Shown: positions 37,147 to 46,262, counted from the stretch's first letter. The stretch is DNA of 64,000 nt from Enterovibrio qingdaonensis (GCF_028683135.1 NZ_JAJUBB010000010.1:62001-126000), one strand, 5' to 3'. Notes: generated from the letters alone by a model not told the origin. A program made the numbers and translations.

Positions 37147-37206
37147 TAACCCCAAACCACATGAAGGTGCTCGCTAATCCCTGCATCTTCAGGTTGTTTG
37201 GGGATA
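37147..37206. repeat. Palindromic repeat element, short copy
   Basis: The right arm 37183-37206 (GCATCTTCAGGTTGTTTGGG then GATA) is nearly identical to the right end of the element at 9821-10085, including the inner flank TCGCT-AATCC-TGC. The left arm 37147-37170 is its imperfect inverse. Only 12 bp separate the arms, so this is a miniature or internally deleted relative of the longer copy. It begins 12 bp after the protease stop and may act as a transcript-end hairpin. Confidence 0.78.
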
Positions 37207-37300
37207 GCGCAAAAGGCAAACGTTTGCGCTATAGCCATGTCACACTTTTTTTGTCAAAATAAGGCCTGTTCACCATCCCTTTCATTTCCAAAGGAAAACC

Positions 37301-38155
37301 ATGGCCGCTCAAATCATTGATGGAAAAATTATCTCTCAAACCGTTAGACAGGAAGTCGCCGCACGTGTTGAAGCAAGGAAAGCAGCTGGATTGAGAGTGC
37401 CGGGGCTGGCCGTCGTTTTGGTAGGGGATGATCCCGCCTCGCAAGTGTATGTAGGTAGCAAGCGTCGCGTTTGTGAAGAAGTCGGTTTTATTTCAAAGTC
37501 ATTCGATTTGCCGTCAACCACCAGCGAGACAGAATTACTTTCGTTGATTGATGAACTGAATGCAGACGCCGAAATTGATGGCATCCTCGTTCAGCTACCT
37601 CTTCCTGCACAAATGGACACCACCAATGTGCTTGAGCGCATCCACCCTGAGAAAGACGTCGATGGCTTCCATCCCTACAACGTAGGCCGTTTGTGCCAGC
37701 GCATTCCAAAGCTGCGCTCATGCACACCAAAAGGGATTGTTACCTTGCTGGAACGCTACAACGTCCCATTACGAGGCAAGCATGCCGTTATCGTCGGTGC
37801 CTCAAACATCGTTGGCCGCCCAATGACCATGGAACTGTTGCTTTCTGGTTGTACAACAACCACCTGCCACCGTTTCACTAAAGATCTTGAATCGCATGTG
37901 CGCCAAGCAGACCTACTCGTGGTTGCCGTGGGTAAACCCAACTTCATTCCAGGCGATTGGATCAAAGAAGGTGCCGTAGTGATTGATGTCGGTATCAACC
38001 GCCTCGATAACGGCAAACTGGTTGGCGACATCGAATATAACGTGGCGAAAGAAAAAGCCAGCCACATTACGCCAGTGCCGGGTGGCGTTGGCCCAATGAC
38101 AGTCGCCACCTTGATTGAGAATACCTTGCTCGCCTGTGAGCAGTTTCATTCCTAA
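37301..38155 (+). CDS. folD: Bifunctional methylene-THF dehydrogenase/cyclohydrolase FolD
   Basis: A 284-residue enzyme that interconverts methylene-, methenyl- and formyl-tetrahydrofolate. Signatures are [13 protein letters not shown] (catalytic lysine region), [25 protein letters not shown] and [14 protein letters not shown], with the NADP-binding [10 protein letters not shown]. The start has AAGGA before ATG 37301. It is a single gene with a strong terminator at 38167. Confidence 0.96.
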   Translation: MAAQIIDGKIISQTVRQEVAARVEARKAAGLRVPGLAVVLVGDDPASQVYVGSKRRVCEEVGFISKSFDLPSTTSETELLSLIDELNADAEIDGILVQLPLPAQMDTTNVLERIHPEKDVDGFHPYNVGRLCQRIPKLRSCTPKGIVTLLERYNVPLRGKHAVIVGASNIVGRPMTMELLLSGCTTTTCHRFTKDLESHVRQADLLVVAVGKPNFIPGDWIKEGAVVIDVGINRLDNGKLVGDIEYNVAKEKASHITPVPGGVGPMTVATLIENTLLACEQFHS

Positions 38156-38166
38156 TTAGCATCAAC

Positions 38167-38199
38167 AAAAAAAACCGCCTGGCAAAGGCGGTTTTTTTT
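38167..38199. terminator. Bidirectional terminator, folD / ugd copy 1
   Basis: Stem ACCGCCT / AGGCGGT with a five-base loop, preceded by a run of A and followed by eight T. It can end folD and the convergent ugd gene. Confidence 0.88.
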
Positions 38200-38231
38200 G
38201 CCATTTCCAGTGACTGTCACAACATCAATGA

Positions 38232-39398
38232 TCAATCCACACCAAACAAATCTCGCGTGTAAACGCGCGCTGCAACATCCTCTAAGTCATCATCCATGCG
38301 GTTAGACACAATCACATCCACGCGGTCTTTAAATGCCGCCAAATCGGTAATGACTTCAGAATTAAACAATGTCGCCTCTTTATAGACTGGCTCATACACC
38401 ACAACTTCAATGCCTTTCGCCTTGAGCCTTTTCATCACACCCAATATCGAAGAAGCACGGAAATTATCAGAGCCCGATTTCATGATCAGGCGATATATCC
38501 CAACCACCTTCGGGTTTCTTTCTAAAATCGCGTTGGCAATAAAATCTTTGCGGGTTCTATTCGCATCAACAATCGCCGCGATGATGTTATTCGGCACCTT
38601 CTGGTAGTTCGCAAGCAGTTGCTTGGTATCTTTCGGTAAGCAATACCCACCATAGCCAAAAGATGGATTGTTGTAGTGGTTTCCAATACGCGGGTCCAAA
38701 CACACACCTTGAATGATCTCTTTCGTACTCATCCCCAATGATTCCGCATACGAATCAAGCTCGTTAAAAAACGCGATACGCATAGCAAGGTAAGTATTAG
38801 AGAAAAGCTTGATCGCCTCAGCTTCGGTGGCATGGGTATAAAGAATGGGAATATCTTCTTTCGCCGCGCCTTCAACCAATAAGCCCGCAAATTGGCATGC
38901 TCGAGGGGTGTTTGCCCCAATGATAATACGAGAAGGGTGAAGGTTATCGTAAAGTGCGCGCCCTTCTCTTAAAAACTCGGGGGAGAAAATAATGTCTTCG
39001 GACGAATGCTTTTGCTGCATAGCTGACGTAAACCCCACTGGCACCGTCGATTTAATGACGACTAACGCTCCGGGATTAACATGTGTAACCTCTTCAATGA
39101 CCTTTTCCACCGAAGATGTGTCAAAAAAATCCGTTTCAGGATCGTAATTCGTCGGCGTCGCAACAATCACCATATCTGCCCACGAGTACGCTTCTCGGCT
39201 ATCAAGTGTGGCGTAAAATCGAATATCGTCCCGAGATAAAAACGCCTCAATCTCTTTATCCGCAATGGGTGAACGCCCATTATTAAGCTGTGTCACTTTC
39301 TCTTTAACAATATCAACCGCGACCACATGATTGTGTTGCGCAAGTAGCATTGCATTCGACAAACCTACATAACCCGTTCCTGCCACGGCAATCTTCAT
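38232..39398 (-). CDS. ugd: UDP-glucose 6-dehydrogenase, copy 1
   Basis: A 388-residue enzyme oxidising UDP-glucose to UDP-glucuronate with two NAD+. Seen are the Rossmann opening [36 protein letters not shown] and the catalytic cysteine in [19 protein letters not shown]. It is full length and intact. A second, more E. coli-like ugd lies at 47196-48362 within the polysaccharide operon; this copy has its own terminator and about 245 bp of non-coding DNA before the next gene, so it is probably expressed separately. Confidence 0.93.
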   Translation of the reverse strand: MKIAVAGTGYVGLSNAMLLAQHNHVVAVDIVKEKVTQLNNGRSPIADKEIEAFLSRDDIRFYATLDSREAYSWADMVIVATPTNYDPETDFFDTSSVEKVIEEVTHVNPGALVVIKSTVPVGFTSAMQQKHSSEDIIFSPEFLREGRALYDNLHPSRIIIGANTPRACQFAGLLVEGAAKEDIPILYTHATEAEAIKLFSNTYLAMRIAFFNELDSYAESLGMSTKEIIQGVCLDPRIGNHYNNPSFGYGGYCLPKDTKQLLANYQKVPNNIIAAIVDANRTRKDFIANAILERNPKVVGIYRLIMKSGSDNFRASSILGVMKRLKAKGIEVVVYEPVYKEATLFNSEVITDLAAFKDRVDVIVSNRMDDDLEDVAARVYTRDLFGVD

Positions 39399-39590
39399 TC
39401 ACGGTCCTTTTCGGTTTCAGCAGTTAGCGTCGCTTAGTCTTACAGCGTAGTGCCTTATCAGAGACACTCAGGCGGAATAACAAGACATACCTTAAATGTA
39501 GAACATGACGCTTTTTCGATAAAAAAGAGGCAAGGAAATGATGATGCGATGTCAGTAAGATGACTCGTTCAATGACAGTCTAAAACGCAA

Positions 39591-39618
39591 AAAGCCAGTG
39601 CTGGAAGGCACTGGCTTT
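39591..39618 (-). terminator. Terminator of the small zinc-ribbon gene
   Basis: Stem AAAGCCAGTGC / GCACTGGCTTT with a six-base loop; on the minus strand it is followed by TTTTTG. It stands 28 bp past the stop of the 55-residue gene. Confidence 0.82.
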
Positions 39619-39645
39619 AACATGGGCAAAGAGCGGAGGCAGGAA

Positions 39646-39813
39646 TTAGATCTTAATCTTTGCCCCAATGAATGAAACCGCCTCACACTGAGGACATTTA
39701 ACTTTTTGATAATGCCTTTTCGTGAGAGAGCGTTCCATAAGGTTACGTCTCATACGAAGAAAGCCACCCGTTTCTTTGCAATTTGGGCATGGCGTATTGC
39801 TAAACGTCAGCAT
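39646..39813 (-). CDS. 55-residue zinc-ribbon-like small protein
   Basis: A short open frame from ATG 39813 to TAA 39646. It has two Cys-x2-Cys knuckles, CPNC near residue 9 and CPQC near residue 40, separated by a basic stretch (MRRNLMERSLTKRHYQK). This spacing is typical of a small zinc ribbon that could bind nucleic acid or protein. A rho-independent terminator follows directly, which supports it as a real transcription unit. The Shine-Dalgarno is weak (GAGA). The function is unknown. An 84-residue open frame on the other strand looks less like a protein. Confidence 0.65.
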   Translation of the reverse strand: MLTFSNTPCPNCKETGGFLRMRRNLMERSLTKRHYQKVKCPQCEAVSFIGAKIKI

Positions 39814-40064
39814 GTCTCATACATCCATAAAAATAATGGCTGCAATTTTATGCCGATAAAAAGAGCACGCAAGCCAGATTTTTGGATAATTGGCATTCTG
39901 ATAGATAGATCACATTATGTGACACCGATTCCATTTTTATTCGTTATATATTCCGGCTAACTTTGAAAGTTGTGAGCATGATTTGTTGCAAGATCATAAA
40001 AATCAGGCATTTACTGCAAACAACAGGACAATCCCAGAGTGAGAGGTTTATTAGTGAAAATAAA

Positions 40065-40084
40065 AAGGGAGCCATCGCTCCCTT
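40065..40084 (-). terminator. Terminator of wecA copy 1
   Basis: Stem AAGGGAGC / GCTCCCTT with a four-base loop, followed on the minus strand by TTTATTTT, 17 bp past the gene's stop. Confidence 0.85.
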
Positions 40085-40101
40085 CATTTTTGTCTAGATT
40101 G

Positions 40102-41184
40102 TTATCCAGTTGTTTCTTCTTCATAGGGCTGTTTACCTAGCCAGATTCGAATGCGTGATGTGATTCTGAAGATATGGCTGATCACATAGAAATAAATCGC
40201 AAACAAAACGAGAAAGAGCATAAACATCGCAGTTTCATTAACCTTATATACCTCGCCTAGAATGCCAATAGCAGCTAAGCAAAACGACAAGATGCAAATC
40301 ACCACTAAGGTCATGCTTGAAGAAAGACCGATGCGCTGACAAATATGATGGAAATGCTCGCGATCAGGCTTAAACGGCGATTGTCCCTTACGGACGCGCC
40401 GCGTCATGATAGTCGCCATATCCATTAAAGGTAATGCGATAAACCAAAGTGCCGCTACAGGGCGAATCGCATCGCTGTGTTCAGCTTGGGAGGCTCGGAT
40501 TAAAAACCACACCACCGAAAAACCAATCAACATACTCCCCGCATCACCCATAAAGATTTTAAAGCGAGGGCCCAGCGGAATACCCAAATTGAGCAAAATA
40601 TAAGGTACAAGTGCAGCGATCATCATTGCGCAGTTGGTCGCCAGTTCTATATCACCATTGATTAAGAACATCACACCTAAGGCAGCGAAAGAGACCGACG
40701 CCAAACCACCAAGAAGCCCATCAATGCCATCGACCATATTAAAGGCATTAATTGCCCCAATGACCGCCAGCACTGTAACTAAATAGCTTACCCATGCAGG
40801 CAGATAAACGGGCACATTCCCCGCAATACTTCCCAAGCTGTCTAGGCTCAAACCCGCGGCAAAAATCATGGCGAGCGAAATTCCTGCTTGTACCAGCAGG
40901 CGCACCTTAAAACTGATATCAAACTTGTCATCAAGAACGCCGATGATGATCAATACGGCACCACAAAATAGGTAAAGCCAATCATCAGGATAGGTATCCA
41001 CGTACAGCAGTGAGGAAATTAAAATCGACACATAAATTGATACACCGCCAATAAGTGGGATTGCCCCTTTGTGATGTTTTCTTTCATTGGGTTTATCGAC
41101 AAGATTGATTTTCTTTGCCAACTTTCGAAAGGCAAAAAGCAATACGAAAGAGAGAAGAAACGTTGTAAGTACGGCTAAAGACAT
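40102..41184 (-). CDS. WecA-like undecaprenyl-phosphate sugar-1-phosphate transferase, copy 1
   Basis: A 360-residue polyprenyl-phosphate phosphosugar transferase with about eleven membrane segments. The active-site motifs are DKPNERKHH near the N-terminus, NAFNMVDGIDGL, KIFMGDAGSMLIGF and the cytoplasmic HFHHICQRIGL. WecA-type enzymes link GlcNAc-1-phosphate to undecaprenyl phosphate to start O-antigen or enterobacterial common antigen synthesis. It is closely similar to the copy at 45180-46262 and carries its own terminator, so it is a paralogue outside the main operon. Confidence 0.88.
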   Translation of the reverse strand: MSLAVLTTFLLSFVLLFAFRKLAKKINLVDKPNERKHHKGAIPLIGGVSIYVSILISSLLYVDTYPDDWLYLFCGAVLIIIGVLDDKFDISFKVRLLVQAGISLAMIFAAGLSLDSLGSIAGNVPVYLPAWVSYLVTVLAVIGAINAFNMVDGIDGLLGGLASVSFAALGVMFLINGDIELATNCAMMIAALVPYILLNLGIPLGPRFKIFMGDAGSMLIGFSVVWFLIRASQAEHSDAIRPVAALWFIALPLMDMATIMTRRVRKGQSPFKPDREHFHHICQRIGLSSSMTLVVICILSFCLAAIGILGEVYKVNETAMFMLFLVLFAIYFYVISHIFRITSRIRIWLGKQPYEEETTG

Positions 41185-41385
41185 AGATAACTCGTTTCGC
41201 TTTTTAAAATTATCAGCGCAAGAAGATCATTCCTTCCAAATGGATAAAAAACAAGTGCGTATTCAGCGAGTATTGAGGCGGAGTTCAAATATTTAGACTG
41301 TATGTCTAACTTATTTTCTGTTGTGGGTTGTAGGCAAAATAAATACTCTCAAAGCGCAACAAAATACCATAATCAGCAGAGAGAA

Positions 41386-41412
41386 AAAGACTGCCTGTTA
41401 TAGGCAGTCTTT
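41386..41412 (-). terminator. Terminator of the hydrolase-DUF1353 cassette
   Basis: Stem AAAGACTGCCT / AGGCAGTCTTT with a five-base loop and a T run on the minus strand, 56 bp past the DUF1353 stop. It closes a three-gene minus-strand unit. Confidence 0.87.
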
Positions 41413-41467
41413 GTCTTTATTGGTGATACGAAATGAACGTCACGAATTGGGATTTAAAAAATGAGTA

Positions 41468-41980
41468 TTACGAACCAGACTTACACCCACATTTCCCCTC
41501 GTTGGGACAGATATCCTGTTCATCCCTTTCTCGGTTGTCTTTCCAAGCTTTTGAGCCTCCAATCATCAACGCGAGATGCGCCAGCGCACTGATGATTTTG
41601 GTGCCATTCACTTCTTTACTCACTTGGTGAAACATGACATCCCAAGGTCCTCGCTTAGTGCAAACGAGCGATTTTTTGTAACCGCATTCTGCGGTGTCAT
41701 CGACTTCCCAAAGGTAGGTGAATCGATAGCCAAAGTCATGAATAAGACCAGGAATAAACAACAACCCAGTCGGTGATAAAAGGAACCACAAGGGCCTGGG
41801 GATCGATGCCCCGTCAAACACAAACCCTTTTGGGATCACGTACTCGTGGCCGTTATAGTTGTAGTGCCAGTTCTCCACTACCTTCCAAGAACGAATCGCC
41901 GTGATCCAACGCCACAGTTGAATGTGAAAAGGGTGTCCTTTCGTCTTGATCGGAATTGGCTCAAGTATTGGCATACTCAT
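41468..41980 (-). CDS. DUF1353 domain protein
   Basis: A 170-residue protein. The DUF1353 core is clear: VIPKGFVFDGASIPRPLWFL near residues 48-68, LIHDFGYR at 79-86, and a WDVMFHQVSKE helix. DUF1353 occurs in phages and in scattered bacterial islands and has no established function; the invariant His-Asp suggests a catalytic or metal site. The C-terminus has four cysteines in the last 15 residues (CPNEGKCGC). I start at ATG 41980 because GGAG stands 7 bases before it. It is the third gene of the cassette with the secreted protein and the hydrolase. Confidence 0.8.
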   Translation of the reverse strand: MSMPILEPIPIKTKGHPFHIQLWRWITAIRSWKVVENWHYNYNGHEYVIPKGFVFDGASIPRPLWFLLSPTGLLFIPGLIHDFGYRFTYLWEVDDTAECGYKKSLVCTKRGPWDVMFHQVSKEVNGTKIISALAHLALMIGGSKAWKDNRERDEQDICPNEGKCGCKSGS

Positions 41981-42022
41981 TGTGCGTCTCCCTTCTTCAT
42001 TGTTTGTTTTGTGCATTGCAAC

Positions 42023-43102
42023 TCACTGGCTTCCCAGCACTTCCTGCGCGCGGTCTTGCCAGGCTTTCACTTCGGTTTTCTTGTCTTCGAACAATTTGAG
42101 TAAATCCACAGTAACGAAATACCCCACATCGCCATCTCGCGTCGTCGCACCAAATGAATAGCTATTGTCGATATGAAGCATCAGACCGTGGCCAACATCA
42201 TCCACGCCCGCCCTGTCAGAGTAAGTACTTACTAAAGATGCGCCACATGCAAAATCGCTTCCAAAACAGCTTTGCCAAGAGTTAATACCGAACCATTCCA
42301 CCGCCAATGCCGCTTCGAACTGATTCCCATCCGCCGCCTTATCGACGTACTCCATCAGCACACTTGGATGCAGAAAAAAGTATTGGTACTTCGGTGGTAG
42401 CACGAATTCATTCGATTTCAGCGCATCACGGTTAAATCGGGCGGTCACCATTCTGTCGAGAAACGTTTGTGAACGCGCTTCGTCAAAATAAGTGTCCCAT
42501 GCGTTGCCGTAGGCCACCGCTAATCCGTAGATAATCTTTGATTTGCCATTAAACACGGCATCTTTATAGGCATTCACCGCAGACACCCAATCATCAACGT
42601 ACACTCGACAGGCATTCACCTTTTCAGCACCACATGCCATTACAGCAGCACATTGTTCGCTATAGGCTTGGGTGTCGAGCTCTACCGGTATTGAACCGCC
42701 ATCAAGGTACAATTCATCCGGCAGGCCACTGCGGCGGCGAGCCTCGTCAAAACCAAATCCAAACAGTTTTTCAGAATCCGCAATCCAAGCACCTGCCGTT
42801 GTGTTTTGAAAGGTGAATGACTCAACCAGTGCTGATGCACTGTTAGCACCTGAAAGCCCGAAAACCTGATCAATCTGCTGTGCCGACGCTAGTGTCTCTT
42901 TCAGCCATTTCTCCGCTTGCAGTTGCTCGCTCACGGTTAACTCTCTACCCTGCGCCTCAAGCAATATATTGCCAAACGCGTTTGAGGTTTTTGTTAATGA
43001 TGCCCAATGTGCATTCCCACTGTCTGCATTACACTCTGCGCCCCATGCAACACCATGACTCAAACCAACAATGACGCATAGAATGGTTGATATCCGCTTC
43101 AT
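42023..43102 (-). CDS. Secreted protein of unknown function
   Basis: A 359-residue protein with a signal peptide at residues 1 to about 22 (hydrophobic core ILCVIVGLSHGVAW). The mature part is acidic, has several clustered cysteines (EQCAAVMACG, NACRVY, SCFGSDFACG) that probably form disulfides in the periplasm, and no membrane segment. I recognise no family. It lies 42 bp after DUF1353's start side and 32 bp after the hydrolase gene, in the middle of the cassette. Confidence 0.75.
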   Translation of the reverse strand: MKRISTILCVIVGLSHGVAWGAECNADSGNAHWASLTKTSNAFGNILLEAQGRELTVSEQLQAEKWLKETLASAQQIDQVFGLSGANSASALVESFTFQNTTAGAWIADSEKLFGFGFDEARRRSGLPDELYLDGGSIPVELDTQAYSEQCAAVMACGAEKVNACRVYVDDWVSAVNAYKDAVFNGKSKIIYGLAVAYGNAWDTYFDEARSQTFLDRMVTARFNRDALKSNEFVLPPKYQYFFLHPSVLMEYVDKAADGNQFEAALAVEWFGINSWQSCFGSDFACGASLVSTYSDRAGVDDVGHGLMLHIDNSYSFGATTRDGDVGYFVTVDLLKLFEDKKTEVKAWQDRAQEVLGSQ

Positions 43103-43134
43103 CTCACGCTCCTCTCTTTATTTTCATCAAGGTC

Positions 43135-44229
43135 TTAGTCATCATCAGGGTCTTGGCCCAGCAGGCCCTCAATGAATTCGCCGTATGCTTTTATCATCGA
43201 GACCAAACCTTTCAGATCATCGAAGGAGTCAATCGCAGAGACATAATCCTTAATCGCTTTCACGCCGCTATGCACATCTTGCACGTCACGGTGCGCTTCA
43301 TCGACTTCCGCATCGCTAACGTTAAACGTGCCTGTCGGCATCACCCTGTCTAAAAACTCAATCGCCACGTTGGGGTTCGTTAAGTAGCCAACCAAATCAT
43401 GCGGATTAGCCGAATAGGTAAACCTTTCCGTTTCAATACGCACGTAGTTACGCTGAAAGACCCTTGCACTCACCCACTCTTCATCAAATTTCGGGTCAAA
43501 ACGACCGAAGAGCGTAAAGGGGTCAAACTCATGAAAAACATTAAAGAAGTATTCCGCACACCCTGAGTCATCCGTCGCGGGTTTCACCTTACTTAGTAGC
43601 GGGTTCAGGCTCGTGCCTAATACATTCCGGTTCACCGAATACAGCAACTGGCTGACATTCGATATCATCCAAAGGGAGTCAATTCTCAGTTCACCCGGTG
43701 TATAGGCATGTCGCTTTCCGTTCTCGTCTTCTATGCCTTTGTCATAAAGCTTCGCCAGCATGTCGTGCATTGCTGCGGTTCCTAACGAATGCGCCATCAC
43801 ATGCACCGCTTGGTCGCTTGTCCGCGTTGACATCGCCTCAGCAAATTTCTCTGCGAGTCGCAACCTTACGCGAGGGCCATGGAGACCAGCATACAAGAGC
43901 ACATCCAAAATATGGGTGGTGAAAAAGGTGTCTTTATCAATGCGTGATTCAAGGGAGACAATTTGCTGAATAAACGAGGCAGGAAGATTGCTGTGCGTTT
44001 TAAAATAGGCACTGATAGGCTCATTCGCGGCTTTAATACGCTTTCTTTCTGCCTCGAAGATATCGTCATAGCCAATGGAGACGATTTCAACGTGGTCTTC
44101 AAACTTTGTATCTTTAGAGGAGGGATAGCGACTCAACGCTATGTTTGCGGCTTTAATTACCTTCTTTTTTGTCGCTTCTGCAGTGTGTTCACCCATGCCA
44201 TGGGTTACGACAAGAATAGATTTTCCCAT
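43135..44229 (-). CDS. Alpha/beta hydrolase (lipase-like), cytoplasmic
   Basis: A 364-residue protein. The N-terminal strand and oxyanion region ILVVTHGMGEH (residues 5-15) and the nucleophile elbow VMAHSLGTAA (Ser148) mark an alpha/beta hydrolase, although alanine replaces the first glycine of GxSxG. A late NPHDLVGYL may hold the acid or histidine. No signal peptide is seen. I start at ATG 44229, which has GAGG upstream, instead of ATG 44319. It is the first gene of the cassette and sits behind a stretch of short tandem repeats. The substrate is unknown. Confidence 0.75.
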   Translation of the reverse strand: MGKSILVVTHGMGEHTAEATKKKVIKAANIALSRYPSSKDTKFEDHVEIVSIGYDDIFEAERKRIKAANEPISAYFKTHSNLPASFIQQIVSLESRIDKDTFFTTHILDVLLYAGLHGPRVRLRLAEKFAEAMSTRTSDQAVHVMAHSLGTAAMHDMLAKLYDKGIEDENGKRHAYTPGELRIDSLWMISNVSQLLYSVNRNVLGTSLNPLLSKVKPATDDSGCAEYFFNVFHEFDPFTLFGRFDPKFDEEWVSARVFQRNYVRIETERFTYSANPHDLVGYLTNPNVAIEFLDRVMPTGTFNVSDAEVDEAHRDVQDVHSGVKAIKDYVSAIDSFDDLKGLVSMIKAYGEFIEGLLGQDPDDD

Positions 44230-44345
44230 ACTTACCTCGGCCAAATGCCAGACAACAAGACAGGCTTTTAATATTTGTATAATTGCGTCATACGCGGTGT
44301 ATTGATTTTGGTAATACACGCTTACAGACGTGATTACCTCAATCT

Positions 44346-44401
44346 CTTATGTGATTGCTCTTATGCGACTGCTCTTAGGCGACAGAGCTTATGCCGCTGC
44401 T
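44346..44401. repeat. 14-bp imperfect tandem repeat, four units
   Basis: Four head-to-tail units of the type CTTATGCGACTGCT (44346, 44360, 44374, 44388), differing at a few positions each. They lie about 120 bp upstream of the hydrolase start, where its promoter should be. No unit encodes anything evident. Confidence 0.8.
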
Positions 44402-44521
44402 CTAATTCAACAAAAGAAAAGGGAACGTAACGAAAGCCAACAGCAAAACGAAGGAGTGAAAAGCAAAACTACGAAAGAGATAACAGAGAAGGAAGCAAGT
44501 TAAGAAAGAGAAAGGAGAAAA

Positions 44522-44557
44522 AAGAGAAGAGAAGAGAAGAGAAGAGAAGAGAAGAAA
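44522..44557. repeat. AGAGA microsatellite in a purine-rich stretch
   Basis: About six units of the 5-bp repeat AGAGA, at the end of an A/G-rich region running from about 44405. Together with the 14-bp repeats it fills the 440-bp gap between the hydrolase start and the vanZ-like gene; no gene is visible there. Confidence 0.85.
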
Positions 44558-44671
44558 ATATAAAAGCGATTCATGGGTAAATTAGCGAATAACATTTACG
44601 CACATCTATCACCAGACACTATTGATTAGTTTTTACCGTAAATAACGCCCTCAGCCAAAGCGCACTTACCT

Positions 44672-45058
44672 TTATGCTCGCCTCGCTTTCCAAAACAGAT
44701 AGCTCTGTTGGAAAATCACAACAAGCAACACCGCCACCACATTGGCCATGGCATCATTCACACTGCCGTCTCTGTTGGCAATAAAAGCATCCTGAGCCCA
44801 TTCTGAAAAGACACCCAGCGCAAGTAAGCCGATATAGACATAAGGCTGCACCTTACGGCCAAGCGGCACTACCAACCAAGCAGCAAAATGAAATAACGCA
44901 AAGTGCAAAAGGAGATCGCCATGACCAAAGAAAAATGCCTTCCGGTCGACATTTAGCTCCGACAAGCCAAGTGGACTAAACAGAGAGATGAATGCAACCA
45001 GCACCAACAAGGCTGACATGACATGCAGCATGCCCTGTTTTGATAATGTATTAGCCAT
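44672..45058 (-). CDS. VanZ-like family membrane protein
   Basis: A 128-residue protein with about four membrane segments. The pattern DLLLHFALFHFAAW, a GVFSEWAQ glutamate motif and DGSVNDAMANVVAV matches VanZ-like proteins (the E-W-x-Q and D-x-x-N elements). Their role is not defined; some confer low-level glycopeptide tolerance, and they often accompany surface polysaccharide loci. I start at ATG 45058; TTG 45076 is possible. It follows the wecA terminator and may have its own promoter. Confidence 0.78.
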   Translation of the reverse strand: MANTLSKQGMLHVMSALLVLVAFISLFSPLGLSELNVDRKAFFFGHGDLLLHFALFHFAAWLVVPLGRKVQPYVYIGLLALGVFSEWAQDAFIANRDGSVNDAMANVVAVLLVVIFQQSYLFWKARRA

Positions 45059-45100
45059 ATACGATGCGTATTCCAAGTCCGAATAGAAAAACTAAAACAA

Positions 45101-45128
45101 AAAGCCAGAAGCTTTCACTTCTGGCTTT
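45101..45128 (-). terminator. Terminator of the pse/wecA polysaccharide operon
   Basis: Stem AAAGCCAGAAG / CTTCTGGCTTT with a six-base loop, followed on the minus strand by TTGTTTT. It stands 52 bp past wecA copy 2 and marks the operon's end. Confidence 0.87.
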
Positions 45129-45179
45129 ATTAATCCTAGCAATATCAATCCGCTTCGCTCAAGTTTTAAACTCGTCACA

Positions 45180-46262
45180 TCACAGCGAGGCTTCTTCCGC
45201 CAATGGTGATTTACCCATCCACTGCCTGATTTTCGCGGTGATGCGGAAAATATGGCTGATCACGTAGAAGTACACCGAGAACAACAGCAAAAATGCAATA
45301 AACATGATGGTTTCGCTGATCAGCAATATTTCACCGATAATACCGATACCTGCAAACTTCGCCGCCAAGGCACAAATCACCGCCAAGGTCATGCGTGAAG
45401 ACAATCCGATACGCTGGCAAATATGGTGCAAATGCTCACGATCCGGTTTAAATGGCGAATGCCCTTTTCGGATACGGCGCGTCATGATGGTTGCCATGTC
45501 CATCAACGGCAACGCAATAAACCATAACGCCGCAACGGGGCGAATCGCATCGGTATGGATGTTCTGTGAACCACGGATAAGAAACCACACCACGGTAAAG
45601 CCAATCAGCATGCTGCCAGCATCACCCATAAAGACTTTAAAACGTGGACCTAGCGGAATACCAAGGTTCAACAAAATATAAGGAATGAGCGCGGCAATAA
45701 ACATCAAACAGCTTATGGCGAGTGCGGTATCGCCACTTAACCAGAACATGATGGCGAGCGCACCGAAAGAGACAGAGGCCAACCCGCCGAGCAGCCCATC
45801 AATGCCGTCTACCATATTGAACGCATTGATCGCGCCAATGACCGCAATAATGGTGACAAAGTAGCTCACCCAATCTGGCAAAAACAAAGGCACATTGCCG
45901 GCAATGCTGCCCAAGCTAGCGAGGTTCAGGTCTGCTGCGAAAATCATCGCAAGCGAAATGCCCGCCTGCACAAACAGACGCACCTTGAAACTGATGTCGA
46001 ACTTGTCGTCCAGCACACCAATACCAATCAGTACTGCACCACAAGCCAGATAGAGCCAATCATCATTGGTCATATCCACGTAGAGCACAGAAGTCAGCGC
46101 AATCGCGCAGTAAATGGACACGCCACCGACAAGAGGAATGGCACCAGTGTGCAGTTTACGCGCGTTAGGTTTGTCGACGAGGTTGATTCTCTTTGCCACT
46201 TTTCGAAAGCAAAAAAGTAAAACGAACGACAACAGGAAAGTTGTTAATAAAGCCAATGACAT
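45180..46262 (-). CDS. WecA-like undecaprenyl-phosphate sugar-1-phosphate transferase, copy 2
   Basis: A 360-residue membrane enzyme, closely similar to the copy at 40102-41184 across its whole length. The same motifs are present: NAFNMVDGIDGL, KVFMGDAGSMLIGF and EHLHHICQR. It probably loads the first sugar phosphate on undecaprenyl phosphate for the polysaccharide made by this operon. I start at ATG 46262, where it aligns with copy 1; the longer frame to 46331 adds 23 unrelated residues. It is the last gene before the operon's terminator. Confidence 0.88.
   Translation of the reverse strand: MSLALLTTFLLSFVLLFCFRKVAKRINLVDKPNARKLHTGAIPLVGGVSIYCAIALTSVLYVDMTNDDWLYLACGAVLIGIGVLDDKFDISFKVRLFVQAGISLAMIFAADLNLASLGSIAGNVPLFLPDWVSYFVTIIAVIGAINAFNMVDGIDGLLGGLASVSFGALAIMFWLSGDTALAISCLMFIAALIPYILLNLGIPLGPRFKVFMGDAGSMLIGFTVVWFLIRGSQNIHTDAIRPVAALWFIALPLMDMATIMTRRIRKGHSPFKPDREHLHHICQRIGLSSRMTLAVICALAAKFAGIGIIGEILLISETIMFIAFLLLFSVYFYVISHIFRITAKIRQWMGKSPLAEEASL

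Noticed and set aside
39706-39960. 84-codon + strand frame near the small zinc-ribbon gene
   Set aside because: It overlaps the opposite-strand CxxC protein, and its composition is not protein-like; the terminator at 39591 fits the minus strand gene.
44346-44557. CRISPR array
   Set aside because: The repeats are head-to-tail without unique spacers and the units are too short.
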